The position numbers were made by a program, and so were the translations under genes. Source: JACQSR01 sp042577505 (GTDB taxonomy: Archaea > Nanobdellota > Nanobdellia > Woesearchaeales > JACQSR01). From it: DNA of 54,565 bases. Below, piece by piece: positions 43,327 to 52,538 of the stretch (its first letter is position 1; every line of letters begins with the position of its first letter). The stretch lies in contig JBHPEA010000002.1 of assembly GCA_042577505.1 (NCBI GenBank), positions 1-54,565 on the forward strand, in the 5' to 3' direction. The notes beneath the pieces were generated by a model. That model was not told where the DNA came from. It made no database searches and worked only from the letters and a program-made list of their open reading frames with translations.

Positions 43327-44700
43327 ATGGATTTATTAGAAATTACCATAAAGAAGAATTCAACATTAAAAGAAGCTATGTCTTCAATAGATTCCACAGG
43401 AATAGGTCAAGTTTTGATAGTAGATGATGATTCAAAACTCCTTGGAATTGCAACTGATGGAGATATAAGACGGGCATTAATTAAAGGTGAACCTGTAACA
43501 ACCCCTATAGAGAGTTTAATGAACAAAGACATTATAAAATTGAGGCAAGAGGATATTGAGAATAAAAGCCAAGTACATGAAACTGTTAACCACCTTAAAA
43601 ACCGTCAAAAAAATGCTCATTATCTTCCAATTGTTAATAGTTCAGATATTTTAACTGATTTTGTGAGCATAAAAGATCTCCAAAAAACTGGAAAGTTAAC
43701 ATCAATACCAGAAATTCTCGAAAAGACCAACAAAAAAGTCAAACACGTTTTGCTAATCGGTGGTGCAGGATACCTTGGAACAATATTGACTCGAAAACTA
43801 TTAGAGAAATCCTACAACGTTCGTGTCTTTGATATCTTATACTTTGGTGACAGCCATCTCAAGGAGTTTTTCGACAATCCAAATTTTGAATTAATTAAAG
43901 GTGACATGAGAAATATTGCCGAAGTAAATAAAGCACTTATGGGAATCGATGCAGTAGTTTTACTTGCAGGTCTCGTTGGCGATCCTGCTTGTAAAGTCTC
44001 TCCTGAAGAAACGCTTGAAACAAACTTCTTAGCTACTAATATGGTCGCCGATGCTTGTAAATACCATCAGATAAATAGATTTTTATTCGCTTCTTCGGCA
44101 TCAGTATATGGCGTTCAAGATGGTATAGTTAACGAAACTTCGAAATTAAATCCTGTATCATTGTACGCAAGATCTAAAATCATATCTGAAGAAGCGATAT
44201 TGAGACTTATTGATGAGAATTTTGCTCCCACCTTTCTTAGAATGGGTACCTTATATGGATATTCCCCACGAATGAGATTTGATCTTGTTGTAAATATTCT
44301 TACAATGAAAGCTGCGACTGAAGGTAAAATCAAAATATTTGGTGGTAAACAGTGGAGACCCTTTTTACATATCGAAGATGCTGCAGATGCCTACGTAAAA
44401 GTCCTAGAAGCAGATATTAACAAAGTAAAGGGAGAAGTATTCAATGTGGGTGCTGAGGACCAAAACTGTCAAATCGCCCAATTAGGTGAGTTTGTTAAAG
44501 AAGCATATCCAAATGTAATCATTGATACAATAGAAAAAGACGAAGATATCCGGAATTATAAAGTCACTTCAAAAAAAATCGAAGAAACTCTTGGATTTAC
44601 GTCAACGAAATCTATTAAGGATGGTATTAACGAAATAAAAGCAGCGTTAGAATCAGGAGAAGTCAAAGATCCCTTAGATAGAAAACATTACAATTCATAA
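43327..44700 (+). CDS. CBS-pair protein fused to a nucleotide-sugar SDR
   Basis: An unusual 457-residue fusion. Residues 1-125 form two CBS domains (GQVLIVDDDSKLLGIATDGDIRRALIKG and later AHYLPIVNSSDILTDFVSIKDL), which usually bind adenine nucleotides as regulators. Residues 138-457 form an extended SDR: GGAGYLG at 145-151, SSASVYG, YARSKIISE (YxxxK), then RMRFDLVVNILT and KIFGGKQWRPFLHIED. In known nonulosonic loci the same CBS pair is normally fused to a sugar-phosphate nucleotidyltransferase (PtmE/GlmU-like). The SDR half is a paralogue of the gene at 31991-32980. The stop shares bases with the neuB ATG. Confidence 0.87.
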   Translation: MDLLEITIKKNSTLKEAMSSIDSTGIGQVLIVDDDSKLLGIATDGDIRRALIKGEPVTTPIESLMNKDIIKLRQEDIENKSQVHETVNHLKNRQKNAHYLPIVNSSDILTDFVSIKDLQKTGKLTSIPEILEKTNKKVKHVLLIGGAGYLGTILTRKLLEKSYNVRVFDILYFGDSHLKEFFDNPNFELIKGDMRNIAEVNKALMGIDAVVLLAGLVGDPACKVSPEETLETNFLATNMVADACKYHQINRFLFASSASVYGVQDGIVNETSKLNPVSLYARSKIISEEAILRLIDENFAPTFLRMGTLYGYSPRMRFDLVVNILTMKAATEGKIKIFGGKQWRPFLHIEDAADAYVKVLEADINKVKGEVFNVGAEDQNCQIAQLGEFVKEAYPNVIIDTIEKDEDIRNYKVTSKKIEETLGFTSTKSIKDGINEIKAALESGEVKDPLDRKHYNS

Positions 44701-45860
44701 TGATTAGAATTAAAGATAGGTTTATTGGGGGTAACAATCCTACATTCATAATAGCAGAAGCAGGAGTAAACCACAATAGAGATGTAAAATTAGCAAAACA
44801 AATGGTTGATGTAGCTAAAGAATCTGGTTCTGATACAGTTAAATTTCATGCATATAAGACTGATGAAATCTATATTCCTCAAGCCGAGCTTCCAGAATAC
44901 GTTAAAAGAAATATGGGATCAAAGAAATCCTATTTTGATATGGCAGAATCATTAAGATTAGATGACCGTGAGTTATTCGAATTAAAAAGATATTGTGATG
45001 CAAATGGAATACTTTTTTCTTGTACTCCTTATGGCGATTATGGTATCAAACTAATGAATTATATGAACTGCGAATTTTTTAAGGTAAGTTCAACTCATCT
45101 GACCTGTACCCCATTTCTAAAAAAATTGGCAAGAACACAAAAGCCAATAATCATTTCAACCGGAATGTCCACCATTGAAGATGTTAAGAGCGCTATCAAG
45201 TCAATAGAAGAAGAAGGAAACAATAAGATAATAATCCCTCATTGCACAACGAACTATCCATGCCCTTTTAACGAAGTTAATCTCAATGTTTTATACCAGT
45301 ATAAATCTTTGTTCAATTATCCAATAGGCTACTCTGACCATACTGAAGGGATTACTGTACCAGTAATTGCTTCAATTATGGGTGCCTCAATTATTGAAAA
45401 ACATTTTACTCTTGACAGAAATATGCGGGGCCCTGACCACAAAGCTTCTCTCGAACCAAACGAACTAAAAAATATGGTATCCTCAATTAGGTATTTTGAA
45501 AAAAATAAACCACAAAACTTATTATTAGCTCTTACCGAATTAAAAGAAAGGTTCAATCCCAAGGAACTAGAAAAGGTGTCTGATCTTCAAACATTCCTAC
45601 TTAAAATCCTAGGTAAACAAATCAAAGAACCCTCAGATTCAGAGAAAAAAATTATGTCAAAGGCCAGAACAAGTATTGTTTCTTCTATAGATATAAACGA
45701 AAACGTTGTTATCAACGAGAATATGCTAAAATATACTAGACCTGGGACTGGTATCCCTCCAAAAGATTATCTAAATGTAATTGGAAAGAAAGCCACTACA
45801 TTTATCCCAAAAAACAACTTACTTGAATTAACTGAACAGGGAATTGGTTACAAAAAATGA
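44700..45860 (+). CDS. neuB: Nonulosonic acid synthase (NeuB/LegI type)
   Basis: Condenses phosphoenolpyruvate with an N-acyl-mannosamine-type sugar to form the nine-carbon acid. The 386-residue protein has the TIM-barrel synthase domain: FIIAEAGVNHNRDVKLAKQMVDVAKESG-type start, VSSTHLTCTPFLKKLA, STGMSTIEDVKSAI, HCTTNYPCPFNEVNL and SDHTEGITVPVIASIMGASIIEKHFTLD. A C-terminal SAF antifreeze-like domain follows (about residues 320-375, RPGTGIPPKDYLNVIGKKA). An extra segment between the two domains makes it longer than typical NeuB (about 345). It overlaps its neighbours by one and four bases. Confidence 0.95.
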   Translation: MIRIKDRFIGGNNPTFIIAEAGVNHNRDVKLAKQMVDVAKESGSDTVKFHAYKTDEIYIPQAELPEYVKRNMGSKKSYFDMAESLRLDDRELFELKRYCDANGILFSCTPYGDYGIKLMNYMNCEFFKVSSTHLTCTPFLKKLARTQKPIIISTGMSTIEDVKSAIKSIEEEGNNKIIIPHCTTNYPCPFNEVNLNVLYQYKSLFNYPIGYSDHTEGITVPVIASIMGASIIEKHFTLDRNMRGPDHKASLEPNELKNMVSSIRYFEKNKPQNLLLALTELKERFNPKELEKVSDLQTFLLKILGKQIKEPSDSEKKIMSKARTSIVSSIDINENVVINENMLKYTRPGTGIPPKDYLNVIGKKATTFIPKNNLLELTEQGIGYKK

Positions 45861-46969
45861 AGAAAATTGCATATCTTACTGGATCTCGTGCAGATTTTGG
45901 AAGAGCCACATATTTTCTAAAAGAAATTGAAAAAGATCCTGATCTTGAACTTCATATTATTGCAACGGGGATGCACTTTCTCGACAGTTATGGAAAAACA
46001 ATTAATGAAGTAGAAAAAGAATTCAATATTTCAAAGAAAATCGAAATTTACCCAAAAAACGATTCCAATGAAGAAATGGCAAAAGTTTTTGGAGAAATGG
46101 TATCTGAATTCTCAAGAATTTTTAATGAGATAAAACCTGATACATTAATTGTCTTAGGGGATCGTGGTGAGATGTTAGCAGGAGCAATATCTGCTCAACA
46201 CATGAATATTCCAGTCATCCATATTGGAGGTGGCCATAGATCCGGATCAATTGATGATAGGATAAGGGACAGTATAAGCATTTTTTCTAATTATCATCTA
46301 GTTGCAAGCGAAAAAACATCATATGAAGTTGCAAAACTAGGAATAAAAAATGAAAATATTCATATTGTCGGAGCCCCTGACCTAGAAGTCATAGATAAAA
46401 AGGATTTTTCTGGAAGTGATGAAATAATTAATAAATATTCTATTGATATTTCAAAACCTTTAGTGATCTTCTCACTTCATAGCAATACAACTGAAGTAAA
46501 TGACACACCTAATCAAATCAAAACAGTGTGTGAAGCACTATTAGAAGTTAATCTACCCACTATTGTGATATATCCCAACTCAGATGCAGGCGGTAAAATT
46601 ATTATTGAAGCTATAGACAATGTACTGTCAAAAAATTCTAATTTTAAAATATATGATAATATCCCTTACAAAGATTTCTTAGGATTAATGAGTATATCTT
46701 CATTAATGATTGGTAATTCAAGTGCAGGGATTATTGAAGCTCCCTCCTTCGGTTTACCAGTTATTAATATAGGGTCAAGACAAAAAAATAGAGAAAGATC
46801 CATTAATGTCACCGACGTAGATTTTGATAAAATCGCAATAATAAATTCTATAAAAGATTCACTTCATGACAAAGAATTCATACAAAAAGCAAAGAACTGT
46901 AAAAATCCTTATTACAAAAAAGATACAAGTAAATCTATCTTGAGGTTAACTAAAGAATCATTAAAATGA
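45857..46969 (+). CDS. neuC: Hydrolysing UDP-N-acetylglucosamine 2-epimerase (NeuC/LegG type)
   Basis: Converts UDP-HexNAc-type sugars to the free N-acyl-mannosamine analogue that feeds NeuB. The 370-residue GT-B-fold enzyme begins IAYLTGSRADFGRATYFLKEIE, with VLGDRGEMLAGAISAQHMNIPVIHIGGGHRSGSIDDRIRDS and MIGNSSAGIIEAPSFGLPVINIGSRQKNRE. These match NeuC/LegG rather than the non-hydrolysing WecB. Typical HGGExxxGAxD is here HIGGGHRSGSIDD. It overlaps neuB and the HAD gene by 4 bases each. Confidence 0.93.
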   Translation: MKKIAYLTGSRADFGRATYFLKEIEKDPDLELHIIATGMHFLDSYGKTINEVEKEFNISKKIEIYPKNDSNEEMAKVFGEMVSEFSRIFNEIKPDTLIVLGDRGEMLAGAISAQHMNIPVIHIGGGHRSGSIDDRIRDSISIFSNYHLVASEKTSYEVAKLGIKNENIHIVGAPDLEVIDKKDFSGSDEIINKYSIDISKPLVIFSLHSNTTEVNDTPNQIKTVCEALLEVNLPTIVIYPNSDAGGKIIIEAIDNVLSKNSNFKIYDNIPYKDFLGLMSISSLMIGNSSAGIIEAPSFGLPVINIGSRQKNRERSINVTDVDFDKIAIINSIKDSLHDKEFIQKAKNCKNPYYKKDTSKSILRLTKESLK

Positions 46970-47637
46970 TAAAAGCAATAATTTTTGATTTGGACGACAC
47001 ACTTTACTTAGAAAGAGATTTTGTATATTCTGGTTTTAACGCCGTTGCAAATCATATCCATTCCACTTTAAATATTCCAATAGAAGGTATTTTAGATTCA
47101 CTAAAAAAAGGATTTGACGATGGCATACGAAATAAGAATTTTAACGAATTGATAGATAAAAAAAATCTACAAATAGATGTTAATGAATTAGTCTCAATAT
47201 ACCGCGACCATACACCAGAAATTAGCTTATGTGAAGACTCTGCTCTCATGTTACCTAATCTAAAAAATAAATTCAAAATTGGATTATTAACAGATGGTTA
47301 TCCTGAAACACAACAAAATAAAATAGATGCGTTAGGTGTATCCAACTTCTTTAACAGTATTCTAATTAATGACTTATCTAAAAACGAGAACAAAGTGGAT
47401 AATAATAGTTTTGAAATAATTCTCGCTTTGTTAAATGTAAAAGGAAATGAAACGATCGCAATAGGCGATAATCCAAAAAAAGACTTTGAAATACCCCATT
47501 CCCTTGGAATAAGGACCATAAGAATTAATCGCCCAAATAGTCTTCATAACGATGTTCCAGAGTATCCTCATACTGATTTCGCAATAGAAAACCTCAGCAC
47601 TCTCACAAAAATAATTCAGGAGATTGAAAATGATTAA
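46966..47637 (+). CDS. HAD-family phosphatase in the nonulosonic acid operon
   Basis: Haloacid dehalogenase-like hydrolase of 223 residues. Motif I is IIFDLDDTLYLERDF, motif II LLTDGYPETQQNKIDALG, and motif IV IAIGDNPKKDFEIPHSLGIRTIRI. The cap inserted after motif I makes it a type IA enzyme. In many sialic-type loci such an enzyme removes the 9-phosphate from the acid-9-phosphate; here NeuC supplies free sugar, so another phosphorylated intermediate may be the target. It overlaps neuC by 4 bases and the ATP-grasp gene by 8. Confidence 0.87.
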   Translation: MIKAIIFDLDDTLYLERDFVYSGFNAVANHIHSTLNIPIEGILDSLKKGFDDGIRNKNFNELIDKKNLQIDVNELVSIYRDHTPEISLCEDSALMLPNLKNKFKIGLLTDGYPETQQNKIDALGVSNFFNSILINDLSKNENKVDNNSFEIILALLNVKGNETIAIGDNPKKDFEIPHSLGIRTIRINRPNSLHNDVPEYPHTDFAIENLSTLTKIIQEIEND

Positions 47638-48595
47638 TGTATTGATAGTACCAGCAGGATCAGGTATGGCTATTGCAGCAATTCAGGCATTAAAAAAAAC
47701 TAAAGACATAAGAATTGTTACTGCAGACTCAAATAAACTATCCCCAGGTCTCCATCTCTCCCAAAAAGGATATTTAATTCCTCTTTTCAAAGAACCTAAT
47801 TTTTATAATTCCCTTTTCAACATTATTGACAAAGAAAAAATTGATGTCGTTATACCTGCCTACGATACAATACTTCATGAATTCTCTGAGAAAAATGAAG
47901 AGTTCGAAAAACATGGTACAAAACTATTACTATCTTCACCAGAAGCAATATCTGCCACCAGAGATAAATGGATTACTTATCAAAAATTAAAAGATCAGGT
48001 ATCTTTCCCAATATCATTCATACAGAAAGAAGATATTGATATAGACTACCCTTTGCATATCAAACCTAGGGATGGATCTGGTTCCATAAATACATTTAAG
48101 ATAGAGAACGAAGAAGAATTAGATTTTTACTTAAAAAAAGTGCCAAATCCAATAATACAGGAGTTTCTTCCAGGTAAAGAGTACACTGTTGATTGTTTAG
48201 CTAATAACAAAGGAGAATTGATGGTAAATATCGCCAGAGAGAGGATTGAAACAAAAGCAGGTATCTCTACTAAAGGCCTTATAGTAAATAACAATAAAAT
48301 CAATGAAATTGCGAAAACGATTTCGCAATTGATAAAATTTTACGGTCCTTTTTTCTTTCAGGTGAAAGAAGATAAATTCGGCAATCCGAAAGTCATGGAA
48401 ATAAACCCAAGAATCTCTGGGACAATGTCACTTTCTTCCTATTCTGGAGTTAATATCCATGAACTAGCTATCAGACAATGTATGAATCAACATTTTACAA
48501 TTCCTGAGATAAAATATGGGATATATATCTCCAGATACCTTCAAGATTTATATTTTGATGAAAAAGACTTCAATATTCAAAAAGAGGGCCAATAA
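47630..48595 (+). CDS. ATP-grasp ligase in the nonulosonic acid operon
   Basis: Carboxylate-amine ligase-like protein of 321 residues. The N-terminal pre-ATP-grasp domain runs from VLIVPAGSGMAIAAIQALK to about residue 105. The ATP-grasp domain includes LHIKPRDGSGSINTF (phosphate loop), IIQEFLPGKEYTVDCLA (adenine hinge) and PKVMEINPRISGTMSLSS (metal-binding Glu/Asn). The start is ATG 47630, 8 bases after AGGAG. With the HAD phosphatase it forms a pair seen in other surface-sugar loci as I recall. It may attach an amino or acyl group to the sugar, but the substrate is unknown. A 10-base perfect hairpin lies within the gene (48307-48330). Confidence 0.85.
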   Translation: MINVLIVPAGSGMAIAAIQALKKTKDIRIVTADSNKLSPGLHLSQKGYLIPLFKEPNFYNSLFNIIDKEKIDVVIPAYDTILHEFSEKNEEFEKHGTKLLLSSPEAISATRDKWITYQKLKDQVSFPISFIQKEDIDIDYPLHIKPRDGSGSINTFKIENEEELDFYLKKVPNPIIQEFLPGKEYTVDCLANNKGELMVNIARERIETKAGISTKGLIVNNNKINEIAKTISQLIKFYGPFFFQVKEDKFGNPKVMEINPRISGTMSLSSYSGVNIHELAIRQCMNQHFTIPEIKYGIYISRYLQDLYFDEKDFNIQKEGQ

Positions 48596-48605
48596 ATTTA
48601 TAAAT
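48595..48605 (+). promoter_or_regulatory. Possible internal TATA-like box before the third aminotransferase
   Basis: AATTTATAAAT overlaps the ATP-grasp stop and lies about 40 bases before ATG 48640, which has a GGGGTG ribosome binding site. It may give the last three genes of the operon extra transcription. Confidence 0.35.
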
Positions 48606-48639
48606 CTACCATCAATATCTTCGCCTAAAGGGGTGTAAT

Positions 48640-49809
48640 ATGGACAAACCAGCAATACTAGGAGGGAAACCTGCATTCGACAATCCTGTACCTATTACCA
48701 AACCATTGCTTCCTTCTTACTTTTCATTGGAAGAAAATGCCAAATCGATGTTCTCTTCTGGTATGATAACTAATAGTACTTTAGTGAAACAATTTGAGGA
48801 ATCAGCAAGAAATTATCTTGGATCTAAACATTGTGTTGCTCTTTCAAGTTGTACTTCTGGGTTAATGTTGTCCCAAAAGGCCCTGAACTTAACAGGAGAG
48901 GTTATATTGCCCTCATTCACATTCTTCGCGACAGGTCATTCAATCTTGTGGAACAATCTGAAACCAGTTTTTGTGGATATAGATCCAAAAAGTTATCAGA
49001 TCAATCCAGAAAAGGTAAACGAAGCGATAACAGAAAAAACTTCGGCAATTCTAGCAGTACATATATTTGGAAATCCAGCACCCGCATTAGAACTAGAAAA
49101 GATTGCATCAGATAACAACTTGAAATTAATCTTTGATTCTGCTCATGCATTCGGTGCTAAGATAGGTAATCAAAATGTTGGTACATTTGGTGATGTTGAA
49201 GTGTTCTCCTGTTCACCAACAAAACTGATGATTACTGGTGAAGGGGGCGTATGTTCAACAAATAATGAAGAATTACAAAGAAAATTATCAATTGGAAGAA
49301 ACTATGGTGATGGTGGGAATTATGATCCAGATTTCCTTGGGCTTAATGCTCGTATGTCTGAATTTAATGCTGCTCTGGGTATAGAATCTATAAAATTAAT
49401 AGAGAATAATATTGAAAGACGAAAAGAAATCTCAGAAATCTATCAAAAGGAATTATCAAAATTACCCGGAATTTCATTTCAGAAAGTTTTACCCAACAAT
49501 AAAGTCACATATAAAGACTCAGCAATACTCATAAACCCGATTGAATTTGGAATTAACAGAGACCAACTGAGTGAAGCATTATTAAAAGAAAATATAATCA
49601 CCAAGAAATATTTTTATCCTCCTCTTCATCTTCAAAAAGTCTTTAAGGAGTTCTCTAATTATGATGAAAAATTACCTGTAACTAAATTCATATCAAAGAA
49701 TATTCTAAGTATTCCTTTATTCTCAAAGATGTCTGACTACGATGTCTTTAAGGTAATTGAATCATTTAAAAAAATCCATGAATATAGGAATGAACTTTCA
49801 TCGACATAA
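48640..49809 (+). CDS. DegT/DnrJ/EryC1/StrS aminotransferase of the nonulosonic operon
   Basis: PLP-dependent sugar aminotransferase, 389 residues. It has an N-terminal PAILGGKPAF block, then ALSSCTSGLMLSQKALNL, VILPSFTFFATGHSI, FDSAHAFGAKIG (PLP Asp) and the PLP lysine Lys195 in CSPTKLMITGEGG. It is clearly divergent from the tandem pair at 34094-36294. In a legionaminic-type pathway a LegC aminotransferase makes the 4-amino sugar; this gene could play that role. However, no clear LegB dehydratase is next to it. Confidence 0.88.
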   Translation: MDKPAILGGKPAFDNPVPITKPLLPSYFSLEENAKSMFSSGMITNSTLVKQFEESARNYLGSKHCVALSSCTSGLMLSQKALNLTGEVILPSFTFFATGHSILWNNLKPVFVDIDPKSYQINPEKVNEAITEKTSAILAVHIFGNPAPALELEKIASDNNLKLIFDSAHAFGAKIGNQNVGTFGDVEVFSCSPTKLMITGEGGVCSTNNEELQRKLSIGRNYGDGGNYDPDFLGLNARMSEFNAALGIESIKLIENNIERRKEISEIYQKELSKLPGISFQKVLPNNKVTYKDSAILINPIEFGINRDQLSEALLKENIITKKYFYPPLHLQKVFKEFSNYDEKLPVTKFISKNILSIPLFSKMSDYDVFKVIESFKKIHEYRNELSST

Positions 49810-49833
49810 AGTTATATATTCCATCTCTTAAAA

Positions 49834-51534
49834 ATGAAGACTTTAATCTTTTGTGAATTAAAAAAGAACCAAAACAGGTTTCTCCAAAATTGGTATATAA
49901 AACAAAAAATCATTCCCACGATTAATAAAATTAAGAAAAGATATCCATCCAGAGTTATTGCAGTAGACGATTTCTCCTCCAAACTCCTAAAAAAATATAA
50001 AATTAGCAACAAATCTTTAAAAGATCATTTATCGGATGATATTAGTAAGAAAATTAATACTAACCTTACTAAGTTTTGCAGACTCATTGCTCCAACTCAT
50101 GGATTGCTCATGAATAAACTGACATTTCTAAACATGAACCTTTGGGATATAGATGAGGTAGTAATCATGGAATATCTTAGACCTATCGTCGAGGATATAA
50201 CCTCATTATCCACCATTATAAAGAACGAAAATCCATCTAAAATCATATTATTCGAAGGCAATACAAAAACTGCCAGAGTAATTAAAGAGATTTCCAATAA
50301 TAAAGGTATCAAGTTATTGGACATTTCAAGTCTTTTATCTGAATCAATATCTCAAATAAAAAATTCCCTATCTACATTCACTCCTCACTTTAATAAACCG
50401 CCTTACTTAACAGCGCTAAGAAAAAAAACCGGTGAGGGTGTTGAACCTTTTTTTAAAAAACAAGAGAAAAGAGTTGTATTTATTGTTGCAACACCAAAAT
50501 GGGGTCAAACAATTAAGAATATATCAAAAAATGTAAAAGACATTCTCGTTATTGGAAGGGAAAAAAACTTAGGCAAGCATTATCCAAAACTAAACTTCCG
50601 TTCATTTGAAGATTATGCTAGTGATACAACAAATAGAAACGCAGATTTCCACCAAAATTATGTTTCACATTTTCACGAGATTGATAGTGACCAATCTTTC
50701 AAATCTAACTTCACTTACAACGGAGTTGCACTATTCAATATTATACCTGAACTTTTTCATTACTTATTTACTTTTAGTCCTGAATATATCCTAACTTATT
50801 ATTATACATTCCAACAAATAATACTTAAAGAAAAACCCTCTGTAATAATTCTTTTCGGAGATAGGACCAAGTTTGGGAAAACAGCTTCGGAAATTTCATT
50901 TCAGTACAAAATACCTACCCTCATTATTCAGCCAACATTTATTTTCGAAAGGGCTATAGATGGCCCTACAAAAGCGGATAAGATCGCAGTATTCGGGCAA
51001 CAAACTATTGATTATCTTATAAGTAAAGGGGGTAATAAAGATGAGTATGTATTAACTGGGAATCCCAAGTATGATGAAATTTTTAATCAAAAATATAATT
51101 CTGTAAAAATTAAGAAGAAATATTCTATTAAAGCAAGGAAAAAAGTCGTTGTTATTCTAAAAGACTCTGATCAAAAATACATAAAAAGGTTGATATCCAA
51201 ACTTAACCAAAATAATAAATACCAATCAATAATTGTTGAAAATCCAAATGATAAACATGAACTTTTTAAGTTGGCAAACATTATTATCACAAAGAATTCA
51301 GTAATAGAAGCTTTATTATTTAATAAAAAAGTTATTGTCCCTCAAAAAGAAAAGAATGATCTAATATCAAATGCTGGAGCAATATATGTAGATCCAAAGA
51401 AGGTTACGCAAACTTTAAATGCATTGGATATTAAACAACATTTAAAAAACAAGAATCTAAAATACCTCACTTACGGAAACGATGGAAAGTCTCACGTTAG
51501 AATTTCAAAATTAATTAAAGACACAATAAAATGA
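49834..51534 (+). CDS. GT-B-fold glycosyltransferase-like protein (capsule transferase type)
   Basis: A 566-residue protein. The N-terminal 220 residues are lysine-rich and not recognised. The C-terminal half resembles GT-B enzymes of the polysialyltransferase/CDP-glycerol glycerophosphotransferase sort: FQYKIPTLIIQPTFIFERAIDGPTKADKIAVFG-type region, YVLTGNPKYDEIF and NIIITKNSVIEALLFNKKVIVP (donor-binding). The position at the end of a CMP-nonulosonate locus suggests it transfers that sugar. This is inference; the donor cannot be read from sequence. A TATA-like GTTATATATT lies just upstream. Confidence 0.62.
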   Translation: MKTLIFCELKKNQNRFLQNWYIKQKIIPTINKIKKRYPSRVIAVDDFSSKLLKKYKISNKSLKDHLSDDISKKINTNLTKFCRLIAPTHGLLMNKLTFLNMNLWDIDEVVIMEYLRPIVEDITSLSTIIKNENPSKIILFEGNTKTARVIKEISNNKGIKLLDISSLLSESISQIKNSLSTFTPHFNKPPYLTALRKKTGEGVEPFFKKQEKRVVFIVATPKWGQTIKNISKNVKDILVIGREKNLGKHYPKLNFRSFEDYASDTTNRNADFHQNYVSHFHEIDSDQSFKSNFTYNGVALFNIIPELFHYLFTFSPEYILTYYYTFQQIILKEKPSVIILFGDRTKFGKTASEISFQYKIPTLIIQPTFIFERAIDGPTKADKIAVFGQQTIDYLISKGGNKDEYVLTGNPKYDEIFNQKYNSVKIKKKYSIKARKKVVVILKDSDQKYIKRLISKLNQNNKYQSIIVENPNDKHELFKLANIIITKNSVIEALLFNKKVIVPQKEKNDLISNAGAIYVDPKKVTQTLNALDIKQHLKNKNLKYLTYGNDGKSHVRISKLIKDTIK

Positions 51535-52538
51535 AAGTTGAACAGGTAATAGAAAAAACAATTGAACAAATAAAGAAAGGTATATCTGACAAGCTTACTA
51601 TTGTATTAATAGGTTCTCAACCATCAGAAAGAACTTACTATAAAGGAAAACTACTTAGCGATATCAACTTAACTATTCTAAATAATCTAGGTATCTTATA
51701 CAGAAAAAGATTAAAGGAAATATCTGAGAAAAATTCTTCTCCTGATCTTCAAATTAATATATTCATAGCGTCACCCCAATTAATTAGAAATAATTTTTCC
51801 ATCTTTTCACTCGAACTAAAAAAATCTGGAAAACTCTTAAACGGAAATAGAAAAAGAATAGATAAGATTAAGATTACAGAAGATACATTACCTAAATGGG
51901 AGGGTCTCCGAACACTTTTTACTAACTATATGTATTCTTCATTTGACTTGAAAGGAATAGAAAATACGTATAGAAACGCAAAAATATACCTTTCTATCGC
52001 TGATGCTTTCTTATGCTTCAATAAAAAATACAAAGTCACATATAAAGAAAAGAGAAATGAAATATTAAAAATTGATCTTCCAAAGGATATAAGGGAAAAG
52101 ATAATGATTTCTTTTGATTTCAAGCTAAATTTGATATCTGATGCCAGCAAATTAAAGAAGATATCTGATAAAAATGAGGCGGTCGAACTACTCTTAAAAT
52201 ACGTAGACCACTTCTTAAAATTATATCTTAATAATGATAAGTCTGCCTTAGAAAACATAAAAACTATCAAATCAAGATTCCCAGTACTCATACACAGGAA
52301 TAATCTATTCTATGTTCATTGTCCTGTCAAATATTTACCTAAAGTAAATATCCTACACTTCAATCCTATAACAATGATAGAATGTGCAATAACGAATGAT
52401 TACAAATCTCTTGGAAAATTTTTCTCTAATCCTCCACTCAACTTCCCAGAATTGACAGAAATATTTATGGCGTATCCTTCATTTATTATAAAAAATGATA
52501 GGCAGATTTTAAGAAAACGAATTAAGAAACTTTCCTAA
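51531..52538 (+). CDS. Nucleotidyltransferase-fold protein with decayed active site
   Basis: A 335-residue protein of unknown function. Residues 20-55 look like the NTase superfamily core: IVLIGSQPSERTYYKGKLLSDINLTIL, i.e. the hG[GS] motif followed by DhDh, but the second acidic residue is Asn. The third acidic position (ending strand INIFIA) is also Asn. A largely helical domain fills the rest. A catalytically dead NTase could act as a scaffold or regulator. It overlaps the GT-B gene by 4 bases and its 3' end overlaps the convergent GT9 gene by 17 bases. Assignment of the fold is by motif only. Confidence 0.55.
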   Translation: MKVEQVIEKTIEQIKKGISDKLTIVLIGSQPSERTYYKGKLLSDINLTILNNLGILYRKRLKEISEKNSSPDLQINIFIASPQLIRNNFSIFSLELKKSGKLLNGNRKRIDKIKITEDTLPKWEGLRTLFTNYMYSSFDLKGIENTYRNAKIYLSIADAFLCFNKKYKVTYKEKRNEILKIDLPKDIREKIMISFDFKLNLISDASKLKKISDKNEAVELLLKYVDHFLKLYLNNDKSALENIKTIKSRFPVLIHRNNLFYVHCPVKYLPKVNILHFNPITMIECAITNDYKSLGKFFSNPPLNFPELTEIFMAYPSFIIKNDRQILRKRIKKLS

